The notes under the pieces are model-generated. The model ran no database searches. It saw only the letters and a program-made list of their open reading frames with translations, and was not told where the DNA came from. The position numbers were made by a program, and so were the translations under genes. Below, one piece after another: positions 1 to 11,762 of a stretch of 64,000 bases of DNA. This DNA comes from Siphonodentalium dalli (lineage: Eukaryota > Mollusca > Scaphopoda > Gadilida > Siphonodentaliidae), in contig CP136066.1 in NCBI GenBank assembly GCA_032622095.1, forward strand, positions 4,799,784 to 4,863,783, given 5' to 3'. Within the stretch, counting starts at the first letter, position 1; each line of letters opens with the position of its first letter.

Positions 1-5
1 AGAGG

Positions 6-157
6 ATCTTCAACGAGTTATGTTGGGATATAAGATTTTATGAAACGAGTTTGATAAATTTGATTCACAACTCACAACGAGTCATAGTCGAGTTGTGAAT
101 CAAATTTATGAAACGAGTTTCATAAAATCATATATCCCAACATAACGGGTTGAAGAT
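6..157. repeat. Near-perfect hairpin, MITE-like
   Basis: The arms at 6-73 and 90-157 are reverse complements with few mismatches around a 16-base spacer. The outer ends read ATCTTCAAC and its complement. No flanking target duplication can be judged because the element starts at the window edge. It is probably a small foldback MITE. Confidence 0.75.
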
Positions 158-1044
158 TTTGTATATCACATGAAAAAACTAGAGATTTTATCAAATCAAA
201 ATCATCAAAAGTAGCTGAAAAATGCATGTAAAATGCATAGATGCACGGCGTTGGCTGAGACGCTTCACAGCGGTATACGACGGTATTGCACGCTCTGCCT
301 TGCGACGAAACATATACAATGTAGTCCCCTAATTTGCCTCTTTGTGTTTGTGCCTATTTCCTTAAATGCAACTAAGTTGGACAATAATTGAACTTCAATG
401 AACAAAGCAGTCATTATGCAATGTCTAGTAATAGTTTCAAGCGCGGCTTTCCTAAATAGTATTAATCCACGCGGTAATTTACTTGCCGCAATGCCAAGTT
501 TCCCGGCGAATACACACTAGTGACAGATAAGAATATATGTAATGGATTTTCCAATGATATTATGGGGGTTTCATGTGATATAACATTATCTACCTTGATG
601 TAAAAGTGTAAGCCGTCATTCGCTTTAAACACGGATGGCAGACGCACATGTTATTGTTTACATTGTCAGCAGCTGTCGCCTAGATAAAATGTGTACATGT
701 ACTTTGTCAGTGCAGCTAGCATAAAACATCTTTAAATTAACTGTAATCTGTCATTTTGCGACACCATATATGGAAATGGATTGTATATATCTCTGTGTTT
801 AGACCACTTATCGCATTTCAGAGTGCTTTGAGTCGGAAAAATTGTGTATTTACTTCGCGAAGCAGGCGTGACTAAAAATTGGGCTAAATTTTGACAGCGA
901 TGCCGCCAGAGGTCAACTGCCGCGTCGTTCCACTATGTGTATAAACGCTTAACCCCATAAAGGGCCATTGAAATATTTACACAACAGTAGAAATTTATAC
1001 CAACAGTAGGAATCTTTATACCCACAGTAGGCTGTATAGATGAA
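158..1044. other. No gene seen
   Basis: This AT-rich stretch has no supported coding region. A short motif ACAGTAG recurs three times between about 980 and 1031. Nothing else was recognised. Confidence 0.5.
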
Positions 1045-1129
1045 ATTTACAAAATAGGTGTTATATACACAATATAGTAGGCAATTATGGTATAAGTATA
1101 GATATATACAAGGTTGACGAAATTTACTC

Positions 1130-1200
1130 TATGCATGTTACATAAATTATATACATGTATACCCCACAACTTTGAATCAGCTGTGTGGTATATCAGGCTT
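1130..1200. repeat. Outlying copy of the CCCCACAAC...GTGTGG hairpin motif
   Basis: It carries the sequence ACATAAATTATATACATGTATACCCCACAACTTTG in separated pieces that recurs throughout the 5.4-12.4 kb array. The CCCCACAAC and GTTGTGGGG-type arms pair across a short spacer, here in degenerate form. Confidence 0.55.
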
Positions 1201-1264
1201 TCCGTTAGGTTTTGGGGAACGGGTCCTGTATCCGCCGAGGGGAAAATGCAACTCTGCGAAAAAA

Positions 1265-1690
1265 AATCAGACAAACCTGGTTTTCGAACTCGTCCATGAT
1301 ATTATTGCAGGAGACTCATAATACCAAATATTGTTGAAATCAGTTAATATTACATCGAGTTGTCGCGCTAACGGTGATAAAATTGCTAAAAATAGACAAA
1401 CTAAGACACATAACTCCGGGAAAAAAATTCGGACAAACCTGGTTTACGAACTCGTCCGAGATATTGTTGCAAGAGTCTCATATACCAAATATTGTTGAAA
1501 TTGGTTAATATTTGCGTGAGTTATCGCGCTAACAGTGAAAAACTTAACTAAAAACCATCTAAGATGGATAACTCTTGTAAAAAAGTTCGAATGTGACCCA
1601 TTTTCTACTGGCAGTAAATAGTCATTGGGAGCAACTGACATACCAAAAACTTCTTGAATCCGTTCACAAATGTCAAAGTTATAAGGCATT
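1265..1690. repeat. Tandem repeat, unit about 150 bp, about 2.7 copies
   Basis: The phrases ACAAACCTGGTTT, CGAACTCGTCC, ACCAAATATTGTTGAAAT and TATCGCGCTAAC recur with a spacing of about 150 bp. The third copy is more diverged. A related but distinct tandem structure occurs at 16.49-16.90 kb. Confidence 0.7.
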
Positions 1691-2069
1691 CTTTAGGTCT
1701 GCCCGCCCGCCAACCGTCCCTCGTCAAACCATAAGTCGAGTTTTTGAAAAACTTGACTAAAAACTTGATTGATGCCCATAATTATGAATCAGCTATGGGA
1801 CATTTACGGTATATGGGTGAATGTCTGATAAGTGTACAATTTGATGTTACAACCATCGGTCCTATAATTACAGAAGTTTGTGCAACAGGAGAAAACCAAA
1901 TAATTGTTTCTAGGTACATGTGCCATGATAATGCTCTCCGGTATGCATAAATTATATCAAATCACCACTATTTCAACTTTTGTTGGGATTACCTATTTGG
2001 TTACCTTCTCTCTAGTGGCAGGTTCCTCGAGAAGGCTACTTTACACCCTCATATAATTCCTTGTTATAC

Positions 2070-3285
2070 TCTTCGTAACAGGAGTAACATAGAAATTTGA
2101 AACAGGAGCAATGAGATCTATATTTTCAAGTTTAAATGAAGAAATTCCATATTCCAGTTATAGTCGTTTTGTGCATGTTTCATGGACTGGATTGGATATG
2201 TGAGATTTATCTGATCTCTTCAGGAAAAAAATATAGTCTATACTGTTCAATGTAGAAAAATAACATTCAGAAATTCATGACATGGACTCATGTTGGCTCT
2301 GTAAAAATCCAACCGCTCAGACTTTGGTTCAGTTTTTTGTCTGAATATCCTAATTAATGAACAAATGAGGCGAGTAGGTTAATTGTAAGTCACTCCTGTT
2401 ACCGCAATATCATTTCTTTCATCATTTTCGATGTATCAGGAATACGATTTTCATATTCTAGAATGAGTCTTTCGTGCAAAACATAAGTTTAATTTTCAAA
2501 TAAAAATACATTTTTAGAAATGTATCATTAACTGCCATATACATTGTAAGTCACTCCTGTTACTTTTTTGGTGACAGGAGTGACAGTAACATGTGCAACA
2601 GATATGTGCACTGAACATTTATTGCCAACAACACTTTGATTAGCCAGTTCTTGTCAATGAATATCACCAAAGTCAGCAGTCATCGCTTTTCATCACAAGA
2701 AGGAAATTCAATATAATCCATTTGGAGAAAAAAAGAAGTACAATGTAATATATGTTTTATTTTATATTTGCTGTTTGATATCTTGCAAGACCCCCCCCCC
2801 ATTCAGGCCATGGTCAACTTCATTAAATTTGCCCCTTATAAAATATCAGAAATTGATATTCAAAATAAAACCCATAACTTCCATAAGGCCATTCCTGTTA
2901 CCAAGATGTCACCCCCGTTACCAATGTCACTCCTGTTACCAGTGAATATTTATATTTTGTTAAAAAAATACTCATCCAAAGAAAACAGTTATTATTATAT
3001 TTGGATTGGTACAACGTGTTGATACTTATGCAAATACGATCAACTTGAAACTCTTTCAGTTCATGGCCTACAGAGTAATCAGTTTTGTACCTTTTTGCAA
3101 TAAATGTGTGAGTTCACCCATGCTTATAGGGATTTTAAACATATTCAATATCATGAGCTTATTCTAGCTCAATTATTTCCAAGAATTAACAAAAGGCAAT
3201 AACAATAAATATATTCTGGTGGTATGAAATGACTGCAATTGGTGTAAGCTGATTGTTGTTTGTTAGTAACAGGAGTGGCATATTT
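2070..3285. repeat. Dispersed motif TCACTCCTGTTAC, both orientations
   Basis: The motif TCACTCCTGTTAC or its complement, with small variants, recurs at least seven times: near 2080, 2110, 2390, 2550, 2575, 2895-2940 and 3270. Around 2550-2590 two copies face each other as an inverted pair. The spacing is irregular, so it is not a simple tandem repeat. No coding frame explains it. Confidence 0.5.
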
Positions 3286-3289
3286 TACT

Positions 3290-4780
3290 ACTTTGCTTGA
3301 TTACGACAATAGGTCATGTTGCCATGGCAATAGCAATAAAATTCCAGCGTGCCGAAGCAAACCCTAATTCATGGTAAGTCATCAGGTTCGACATGGAAAT
3401 GTTTTTTTCTGTGAATTTAAACTTTTAATTTAGCGTAATGCAATCTTCCAAATAATTGTACAGTTTTCAAATATTCACCGATATATTGATTATTCTGTGT
3501 ATGTGTATACATTTTTACTCATTAACTTTTAAGAACATGGTTTAAATAACAAAATTGACAGACATGTAGTTGGTTTTAAACAACATAAATGATATAAACC
3601 CCACAACTTTTAAGGAGAGCATTAATGTAAGTAATTTGTCTTAAATATACTCACAACTTATTATCACATTTGCAGAAAACTTCTGTGCAGCCTGCAGGAT
3701 CAGGTGATGAGATCAATTTCATGGGCCATTTTACACCACTGGGTAGTCACGGCAGATTTCAATAGTAGAAGGTATCAATCAGTTCTGGCAGTAGTGTGAA
3801 ACATGATCCTGGAAAAGATTTTTTGAATAAATGATTATTGTTGTTGTATTTGGTAAAGACTATTTTGTTGATTCCAGGTCTCTGGTGCTAAAAGGAACAT
3901 TACACTCAGTACATTAAATTTTAAGTTTTAAATGAAAGTGTACTGACCAGGTCTGGGAATTATGAAAATTCATCTACAGTATAGTTGAATTCAACTATCG
4001 TACAGGCCTTAAGATTCGACGAGTATCACCGAACCGATAATCGTTAATGATTCTCGTGAAACTTATCAATTTTCAGTGCTTTATGACTAACTTTATTCAG
4101 CTAATGATTCTTGCAAAATAAGATGTATTTTGAGCCCTGTACTAGCTGAATTTAGTAATCCTAGCTGAATTCAGCTATGAATTTTCTCTTCAGTCGGTAA
4201 GTTTTATGCAACATGACAAAATTGGGAAAAAGCGCATCAATCACACTTTACCGATCGCTTAATTCAAATTATAAATTTATATCAATATTTGCTAGGGGAT
4301 AACCTGTCCATCATTTTACATGACATGCCAGTGGACATGCTGGAAAATCGTGTGAAGAATTAATAAATTATTACTGCTCCTTCAAGTCATTTAAAAACAT
4401 TATCACCTGTAATGAACAGCGTCTATAACATGACACTCTCCGGATAAAGTAAGTTATATACCATCTCTCGTTTCAGCTGATATAATAAACACACTTCATT
4501 GCTAATTATTAGTGCCTCTTTAAGTTTAAATATTTGAGGTCAACGGCACCTATCCCATGAAGTTTAGTGGCGATCGGACAAGGGACATCGTCTGCAAGTT
4601 GTGACAAAGGATTTAGGCATACATAGAGTAAAATCCAAGTGTCTTCCAACAAATTTGGAAAAATTTGATGGCTCCCATCCAAACGTGATCCTAAACATGC
4701 TTTAATATCTTGTGAAAACAATTATCCAATAAATGATGATTGCATGGGGGTGCTGATGCATTCAAATTTGAAATCAAAGT
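3290..4780. other. No gene seen
   Basis: AT-rich sequence with many stops in all frames. No gene, RNA gene or clear repeat was recognised apart from scattered TTCAGCTA words near 3975-4180. Confidence 0.5.
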
Positions 4781-4790
4781 TGGCCACTGG

Positions 4791-5024
4791 CGGCTATATT
4801 TTTCAATGAAATTCTAGAAGTCACTTCGAAAGTTTGGTGATGATCGGATTAGGAATGTCGTCTTGTTGGATGTGCCAAAGGATTGTCATGCAAAGAGTAA
4901 AATCCAAGATGGCGGATGGCAACACATGTTTTTTGGGAGATGGAAGCATGGACGCTCTTTACATTTAAATGTCACAATACCACATACAAAATCACCTATG
5001 GCATCTCGAAATAGATCAGGTTCA
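4791..5024. repeat. Dispersed repeat, copy 1 of a 235-bp block (copy 2 at 12726-12963)
   Basis: The block beginning GGCGGCTATATTTTTCAATG and ending AGATCAGGTTCAT recurs in the same orientation 7.9 kb downstream with only a few differences. It contains the AAGAGTAAAATCCAAGATGG phrase of the 160-bp tandem repeat at 13-15 kb, so both belong to one repeat family. Confidence 0.8.
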
Positions 5025-5026
5025 TA

Positions 5027-5377
5027 AGGCCAAAACAAAAAACTTCTCTGTTTCCGATAACATTGGGAAAATTTCCCAGACAGGCAGGCAGGGTTTTTTT
5101 TTTTATTTTTGCTAATTTTTTTTTTAAACCTTGGATAAAAACATGTTGTCCATTGTTCATTCACCTGCAGTAAGATATCTACCAATGTGGAGCTTAATGA
5201 CCCACTTATTTTTGCTTTTGGGATTGGGAAAACGATAAATATTGACCACATTAATACTCTTAACAGTTTACTATAAAGACTAACTTTCTGAAGAAAATTA
5301 AAAAAAAAAATTGAGGCAGGCAAGAAAATCTCAGCCAGGCAGGGTATCGGAAACAAAAGAGGTTTTTTTTTTGGCCT
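5027..5377. mobile_element. Short inverted-repeat element (MITE-like) inserted after the 235-bp block
   Basis: The ends are inverted repeats: AGGCCAAAAC...TTTCCGATA at 5027-5059 and its near complement at 5344-5377. CAGGCAGG tracts lie just inside both ends. The paralogous block at 12.7 kb lacks this insert after AGGTTCAT, which supports insertion. No clear target duplication was found. Confidence 0.6.
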
Positions 5378-5730
5378 AATTGATAACGCTCTTTATTGTC
5401 TACAGCGACAAAAAACATGTTACATAAATTATATATACCGTACCACACAACTGTTAACCAGGTGTGGGATAATAGTCTTTGCTCAAAAATACTTAATTTT
5501 GACCGAGGGCCATACATGTACATGTACATGTACATGTTGTTGAGTCTGTCAACCGTTTTTGTTCATCGAAGAAACCTGGACTGATTTAACTAAATTTGGT
5601 GTGATGACTTTGGTCACTACTGGCAGAGGTTATAACAACATTATTTTTTTTTTAATTTCTTGCTTTGTTTTTAATCAAAACTGTTTAAATTATCGTAATC
5701 TGCGCAAAGCATACAAACGGGCAGTACTCT

Positions 5731-5897
5731 CAGGTGCCTAGTAATAGTGTCAGCACGATTTTGGAGAAAATCCCAACGATCACTATTATTTGGCATTGAG
5801 ACATACATGTAGAGTGAAATTGCCATCACTATTATTAATTTCAGCCTAAATCAGTACCCATCACTATTATTAGGCCATCACGATTATTAGGCACCTG
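5731..5897. mobile_element. Small MITE with CAGGTGCCTA termini
   Basis: CAGGTGCCTAGTAATAGTG at the left is the complement of the right end CACGATTATTAGGCACCTG. The interior repeats CATCACTATTATTA. A related cluster of AATAATAGTGATGG words lies at 15.59-15.69 kb. No target duplication is visible. Confidence 0.6.
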
Positions 5898-6644
5898 AAA
5901 GTAGGCCCAACTATGGTTTTTGGTGAAAATTAAGTATTTTTTAGCAAAAACTATTAATACATGTACCCCACAGCTGGTTTAACGTTGTGGGGTATATACA
6001 TGTACATGTATAATTCATGTAACATACACCATACTCGATCACAAATTATGAGGCATATACTGTACATGTAAATGTAAATAAATATTATACATGTACTACT
6101 AGTAGTATATACGTATGTACATAAAATCAAACTGTTTAAATTCATCAAAAACCAACGACAGACCCAACTACATGTATGGCCCTTTGGTGAAAATTCAGTA
6201 TTTTTGAGCGAAAACTATTATATACATGTATATACCCCACAGCTGGTTCAAGGTTGTGGGGTATATACATGGTTACATGTATAATTCATGTAACATGCAC
6301 AGAGTCAATTATGTCAACCTTCTATAGACATACATGTACACCATACATGTACATGGTTACAAATTATGAGGCATATAATGTACATATAAATGTAAATAAA
6401 TACATGTACATGTATATATGTATGTACATTAAATCAAACTGTTTAAATGATCATGCAAAAACGGACGACAGACCCAACTATGGCCCTTTGGTGAAAATTA
6501 CGTATCTTTGATTCTGGTTCAAAGTTGTGGGATATATATAATTTATGTAACATGCATAGAGTAAATTTTGTCAACCTTGTATACATATATATATATATCA
6601 GGGACATACATGTATCCAGGCCGTTTTTTCATACCGTTTACCGG

Positions 6645-6825
6645 TTTGGACGCCCAAACTCAAGGCACCCCAAAAAAAAAACTTCAAATAGTTCGAGTTC
6701 AGTTTTTTATCATTCAAATGGAAAATTTACCGGTTTGAACGCCCAAACTCAAGGCACCCCAAAAAAAAAAACTTCAAATAGTTCGAGTTCAGGTTTGTTA
6801 TCATTCAAATAGAAAATTAACAAAG
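6645..6825. repeat. Tandem duplication, unit about 90 bp
   Basis: Two adjacent copies share CGCCCAAACTCAAGGCACCCC, an A-tract and CTTCAAATAGTTCGAGTTCA. An open frame through it is only the translated duplication. Confidence 0.8.
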
Positions 6826-7790
6826 AGATTAGTACTAATAGTAATTACTAACTTAATAGACATTGTTTCTGTTCTAGTATATTATACGTATTGTACATGT
6901 ATGTGTCTCTCACTTGAATTTTAGAAAATAGCCTATTTATATGAATTAGTTAAATCGGTCCAGGTGTCTGTACATATATATACATTTATATGCCTCATAA
7001 TTTGTAACCAAGTATGGGGTATACATGTATCTATACAAGGTTGACAGAATTGACTCTGTGCATGTTACATAAATTATATATACCCCACAACTTTGAACCA
7101 GCTGTGGGGTATATACATTGTATATAATGGACACGACCACCAAAATTTCAAATTCATTCTCATGTCATGTATTTTTCTTCATTGTATAGGGAAATTACTG
7201 TAATTTCATGACATACATGTATAATGGACTTAAGTCTGGTTTGAGGCTGAACAAATTCTTGCCTCTCAGAAAACACTCAAAACAGTGAGGAAAATTCCCC
7301 AGATTTTCCCCTATTATCCCATAATATAAGAAGCAGTGAATTTGTTCCATTTTATATTCTTGACCAATTAAATTATTATTTGTTACCAAATTGAACCAGC
7401 TGTGGGGTATATATAATAGATTTTGCTCAAAAATACTTAATTTTCACCAAAAACCATACATGTACACGAGAGCTTTCCGATGAATGGCAACAAGCCATAT
7501 GCAGTTGGGCCTACTGTATGTTTGTATGCTTTGCGCACGTTACAATTATTTAAACAGTTTTGATTGAACAAAAAAAATTCAATAAAAACAAAATTAAAAT
7601 TAATGTTGTTATATAAACCTCCGCCAGGGTGACCCAAGTCATCACACCAAATTTAGTTAAATCAGTCCAGGTTTCTTGGAGAAAAATGCGCAGACGCACA
7701 GTTGACCCGGACAAAGGGACGGATCCTACTGCTATAAAAAATATTTATTAGATGGCTTATAATTTGTAACCAATTGTGGGGTATATATAT

Positions 7791-8190
7791 TTAACCCTTT
7801 ACCCAACAGAACGGCCCTGTGCCAATACATTCTCTTATATATGCGAGTCGACCATAGGTCGCCTCGCATATATAAGAGAATGCATTGGCTTAACACATTA
7901 AAAATTATAAAATTGTTAAAGAATGTAAGAAAAAATGGTAAAAAGTGTTAAAAAAAGATTTTTTTTAGGCCAATGCATTTTCTTATATATGCGAGGCGAC
8001 CTATGGTCGACTCGCATATATAAGAGAATGCATTGACACAGGGCATAACTGTAACTATCACAATGTGGTCAAGGAGACGGTTCCAATGATATCCATATTT
8101 GTATGGTTCTATTGAGACAGACCGAATATATTTTAGGCTGTTGAAGCTTTATTTGGCCGGTTTTGGCCGGTTTGTTGGGTAAAGGGTTAA
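7791..8190. mobile_element. piggyBac-type MITE, copy 1, with TTAA target duplication
   Basis: The element is bounded by TTAA at 7791-7794 and 8187-8190. Its ends are perfect inverted repeats, CCCTTTACCCAACA and TGTTGGGTAAAGGG. TTAA duplication with CCC...GGG ends is characteristic of the piggyBac superfamily (established knowledge). The flanking array unit occurs without the insert at 8417-8450 and at 10071-10100, each with a single TTAA, so the insertion is shown by comparison with empty sites. There is no transposase frame, so it is non-autonomous. The interior holds two long palindromes. A near-identical copy lies at 55328-55738. Confidence 0.93.
7820..8045. repeat. Two long palindromes inside the piggyBac-type MITE
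   Basis: Two palindromes, each about 65 bp with arms GCCAATGCATT...ATATGCGAG around GTCGACCATAGGTCG, sit at about 7829-7903 and 7970-8035. They are inverted with respect to each other across an A/T-rich spacer, so each can fold alone or both can pair into one larger stem. The second MITE copy keeps the same arrangement. Confidence 0.85.
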
Positions 8191-10566
8191 TACAAGATTG
8201 ACAAAATTTATTGTGTGCAGTTACATAAATTATATATATCCCACAACTTTGAACCAGCTGTGGGGTATATATATAATAGTTTTTGCTAAAAAATCCTTAT
8301 TTTTCACCAAAGGGCCATACATGTAGCTGTTACCCAACTCAATCAAAAACTTTAAAACCACTAAGGGTAATTCCATGCAGAACTGGACACGCCCTCCAAA
8401 ATTTCAAATTCATTCAATTGTGGGGTATATATATTTAATACAAGATTGACAAAATTTACTCTGTGCATGTTACATAAATTATATATATCCCACAACTTAA
8501 AACCAGCTGTGGGGTATATATAATAGTTTTTGCTAAAAATCCTTATTTTCAATTGTCACCAAAGGGCCATACATGCAGCTGTTACCCAACTCAATCAAAA
8601 ACTTTAAAACCACTATAAGGGTAATTCCATGCAGAACTGTAAAATTTCAAATTCATTCTCATGTCATGTAATTTTCTTCATTGTATAGGGAAATTACTGT
8701 AATTTCATGACATACTAGTACATGTACATGTATAATGGACTTACATGTAAGTCTGGTTTGAGGCTGAAATTTTTTTTGCCTCTCAGTAGATAGTGGGGAA
8801 AATTCCCCAGATTTTCTCCTATTATCCTATAATTTAAGAAGCAGTGAATTTGTTCCATTTTATATTCTAGACCAATTAAATTATTATTTGTTACCAAATT
8901 GAAGCAGCTGTGGGGTATATATAATAGTTTTTGCACAAAAATACTTAATTTTCATCAAAAACCATAGTTGGGCCTACTGTCCATTTGTATGCTTTGCACA
9001 CGTTAAGATTATTTAAACAGTTTTGATTCAAAACAAAAAAAGAAATTTAAATTATTTTTTTTAATTAATGTTCTTATAACCTCTGCCAGGCTGACCCAAG
9101 TCATCACACCAAATTTAGTTAAATCAGTCCAGGTTTTTTGGAGAAAAATGCGCAGACACACAGACAAAGGGACGGATCCTACTGCTATAAAAAATATTTA
9201 TTTATATTTAGATGGCTTACATGTATAATCTGTAACCAATTGTGGGGTGTATATACATGTACAATGTATACATGTATTTAGTATACAAGATTGACAACAT
9301 TTACTCTGTGCATGTTACATAAATTATATATGTCCCACAACTTTGAACCAGCTGTGGGGTATATATAATAGTTTTTGCTAAAAAAATCCTTATTTTTCAC
9401 CAAAGGGCCATACATGTACATGTAGCTGTTACCCAACTCAATCAAAAACTTTAAAACCACTAAGGGCAATTCCATGCAGAGCTGGAAACGACCACCAAAA
9501 TTTCAAATTCATTCCCATGTTTTGTAAATTTCTTCATTGTATAGGGAAATTACTGTATAATGGACTTAAGTCTGGTTTGAGGCTGAAAAAATTCTTGCCT
9601 CTCAGTATTAAAATAGTGGGGAAAATTCCCCAGATTTTCCGCTATTATCCTATAATATAAAAAACAGTGAATTTGTTCCATTTTATATTCTTGACCAATT
9701 AAATTATTATTCGTTACCAAATTGAACTAGCTGTGGGGTATATATAATAGTTTTTGCTCAAAATTTTTTAATTTTCACTAAAAACCATACATGTAGTTGG
9801 GTCTACTGTGCGTTTGTATGCTTTGCGCACGTTACAATTATTTAAACAGTTTTAATTAAAAACAAAACAAGAAATTAAAAATAAAAATAAAAAATTAATG
9901 TTGTTACATGTATAACCTCCGCCAGGGTGACCCAAATCATCACACCAAATTTAGTTCAATCAGTCCAGGTTTCTTGGAGAAAAATGCGCAGACACACGGA
10001 CAAATCCTACTGCTATAAAAAATATGTATTTATATTTAGATGGCTTATAATTTGTAACCAATTGTGGGGTATATATATTTAATACAAGATTGACAAAATT
10101 TACTCTGTGCATGTTACATAAATTATATATATCCCACAACTTTGAACCAGCTGTGGGGTATATATAATAGTTTTTGCTAAAAAAAATCCTTATTTTTTAC
10201 CAAAGGGCTATACCGGTACATACATGTATACATGTACATGTAGCTGTTACCCAACTCAATCAAAAACTTTAAAACCACTAAGGACAATTCCATGCAGAAC
10301 TGGACACGACCCCCAAAATTTCAAATTCATTCTCATATCCTGTGATTTTCTTCATTGTACAGGGAAATTACTGTAATTTCATTACATACATGTATAATGG
10401 ACTTAAGTCTAGTTTGAGGCTGAACAAATTCTTGCCTCTCAGTAAATAGTGGGGAAAATTCCACAGATTTTCCCCTATTATCCTATAATTTAAGAAGCAG
10501 TGAATTAAATTTGTTCCAGTTTATATTCTTGACCAATTAAATTATTATTTGTTACCAAATTGAACC

Positions 10567-11762
10567 GGTTATGTAGCGTTTTTCCGAAGACCCATAACTC
10601 GGAAGGTCCGATTCTCCGAAGGTCAGATTCTCCGACGCCCCGATTCTCCGAAGTCCCGATTCTCCGAAATCCCATAACTCCGAAGACCCATAACTCCGAA
10701 AGCCCATAACTCCGAACGACCATAACTCCGAAGGTCTATAACTCCGAAGGGCCGATTCTCCGAAGATCATGTTTTATCGCTTATTAAATAGTGTACAGTC
10801 CAGTTGCGGGGTCAATGCCTAGGGCCCCATTGAGTCAAGGGGGCCCTAGGGAAGACCGCCCCCAAAAAACATGTCAAATGTCATGTAAACGTCAGGAAAT
10901 CCCTCCTAGGCATTCAAATATTCAGTGTTCCTGCCCAGGGGAGCCCCCGAACCAACGATTGGGGGCCACCCCTCCCATGTACCTATGCGCTCCCCAAATC
11001 AGGCTTTCGTGATATGCTTTCGGCATATCATATGCATGATATATCCCCCACATATCCCCCACATATGCTAATTAATGTGCACCCCTAAATGGGAACCCTG
11101 GCTCCGCCACTGGTGTGCACCGGGTATATTATAACGAAACGCTGCAAGAATGTCAGAGTGGCCTAACATGCACAGGGGCCACAAGTTCTTCCCCGTTCAC
11201 CCCTGTACATTTTACTCTGGCATCTCATGGGCCAACGTAACGTTATAGTATCTGGTGTATAGTCAGTGGCGGGCCAGGATTCCCATTTAGGTGGGGGCAG
11301 TAGGAAAAGTTTGAATATTTTGATGCCCCATGAACGATTTCCGGGCGTTTACATGACATTGGACATGTTTTGGTAGGGGCCCATATTGTCTGAAATAGCA
11401 AGTAGGGGGCAGTGGGAATTTTGGGACCCCTTGGCTTCGCCACTGGACTGTACACTATTTAGTAAACGATAATACCCCGATAAAACAAAATCTTCGGACC
11501 TTCGGAGAATCGGACCTTCGGAATTATGGGCCGTCGGAGAATCGGGCCTTCGGAGTTATAGTTCTTCGGAGAATCGGCCCTTCGGAGTTATAGGTCTTCG
11601 GAGAATCGGCCCTTCGGAGTTATGGGCTTTCGGAGAATCGGATCTTCGGAGTTATGGGCCGTCGGAGAATCGGGTCTTCGGAGTTGTGGGCCGTCGGAGA
11701 ATCGGGTCTTCGGAGTTGTGGGCCTTCGTAGTAATAGGTCTTCGGAAAACCGGTCTGACACC
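10567..11762. mobile_element. Foldback element with minisatellite inverted arms and 8-bp target duplication
   Basis: ATTGAACC occurs at 10559-10566 and again at 11763-11770. The sister unit at 7390-7397 has a single ATTGAACC continuing into AGCTGTGGGG, which gives the empty site. The arms are tandem arrays of about 18-bp monomers (CCGAAGNCCCATAACT and TTCTCCGAAG-type), reverse-complementary between left (about 10580-10770) and right (about 11500-11745). The inner sequence is also a diverged palindrome: AGTGTACAGTCCAGT near 10790 pairs with ACTGGACTGTACACT near 11445. No transposase frame is visible. An 8-bp duplication suits a hAT-type or foldback mechanism; the superfamily is not settled. 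Confidence 0.85.
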
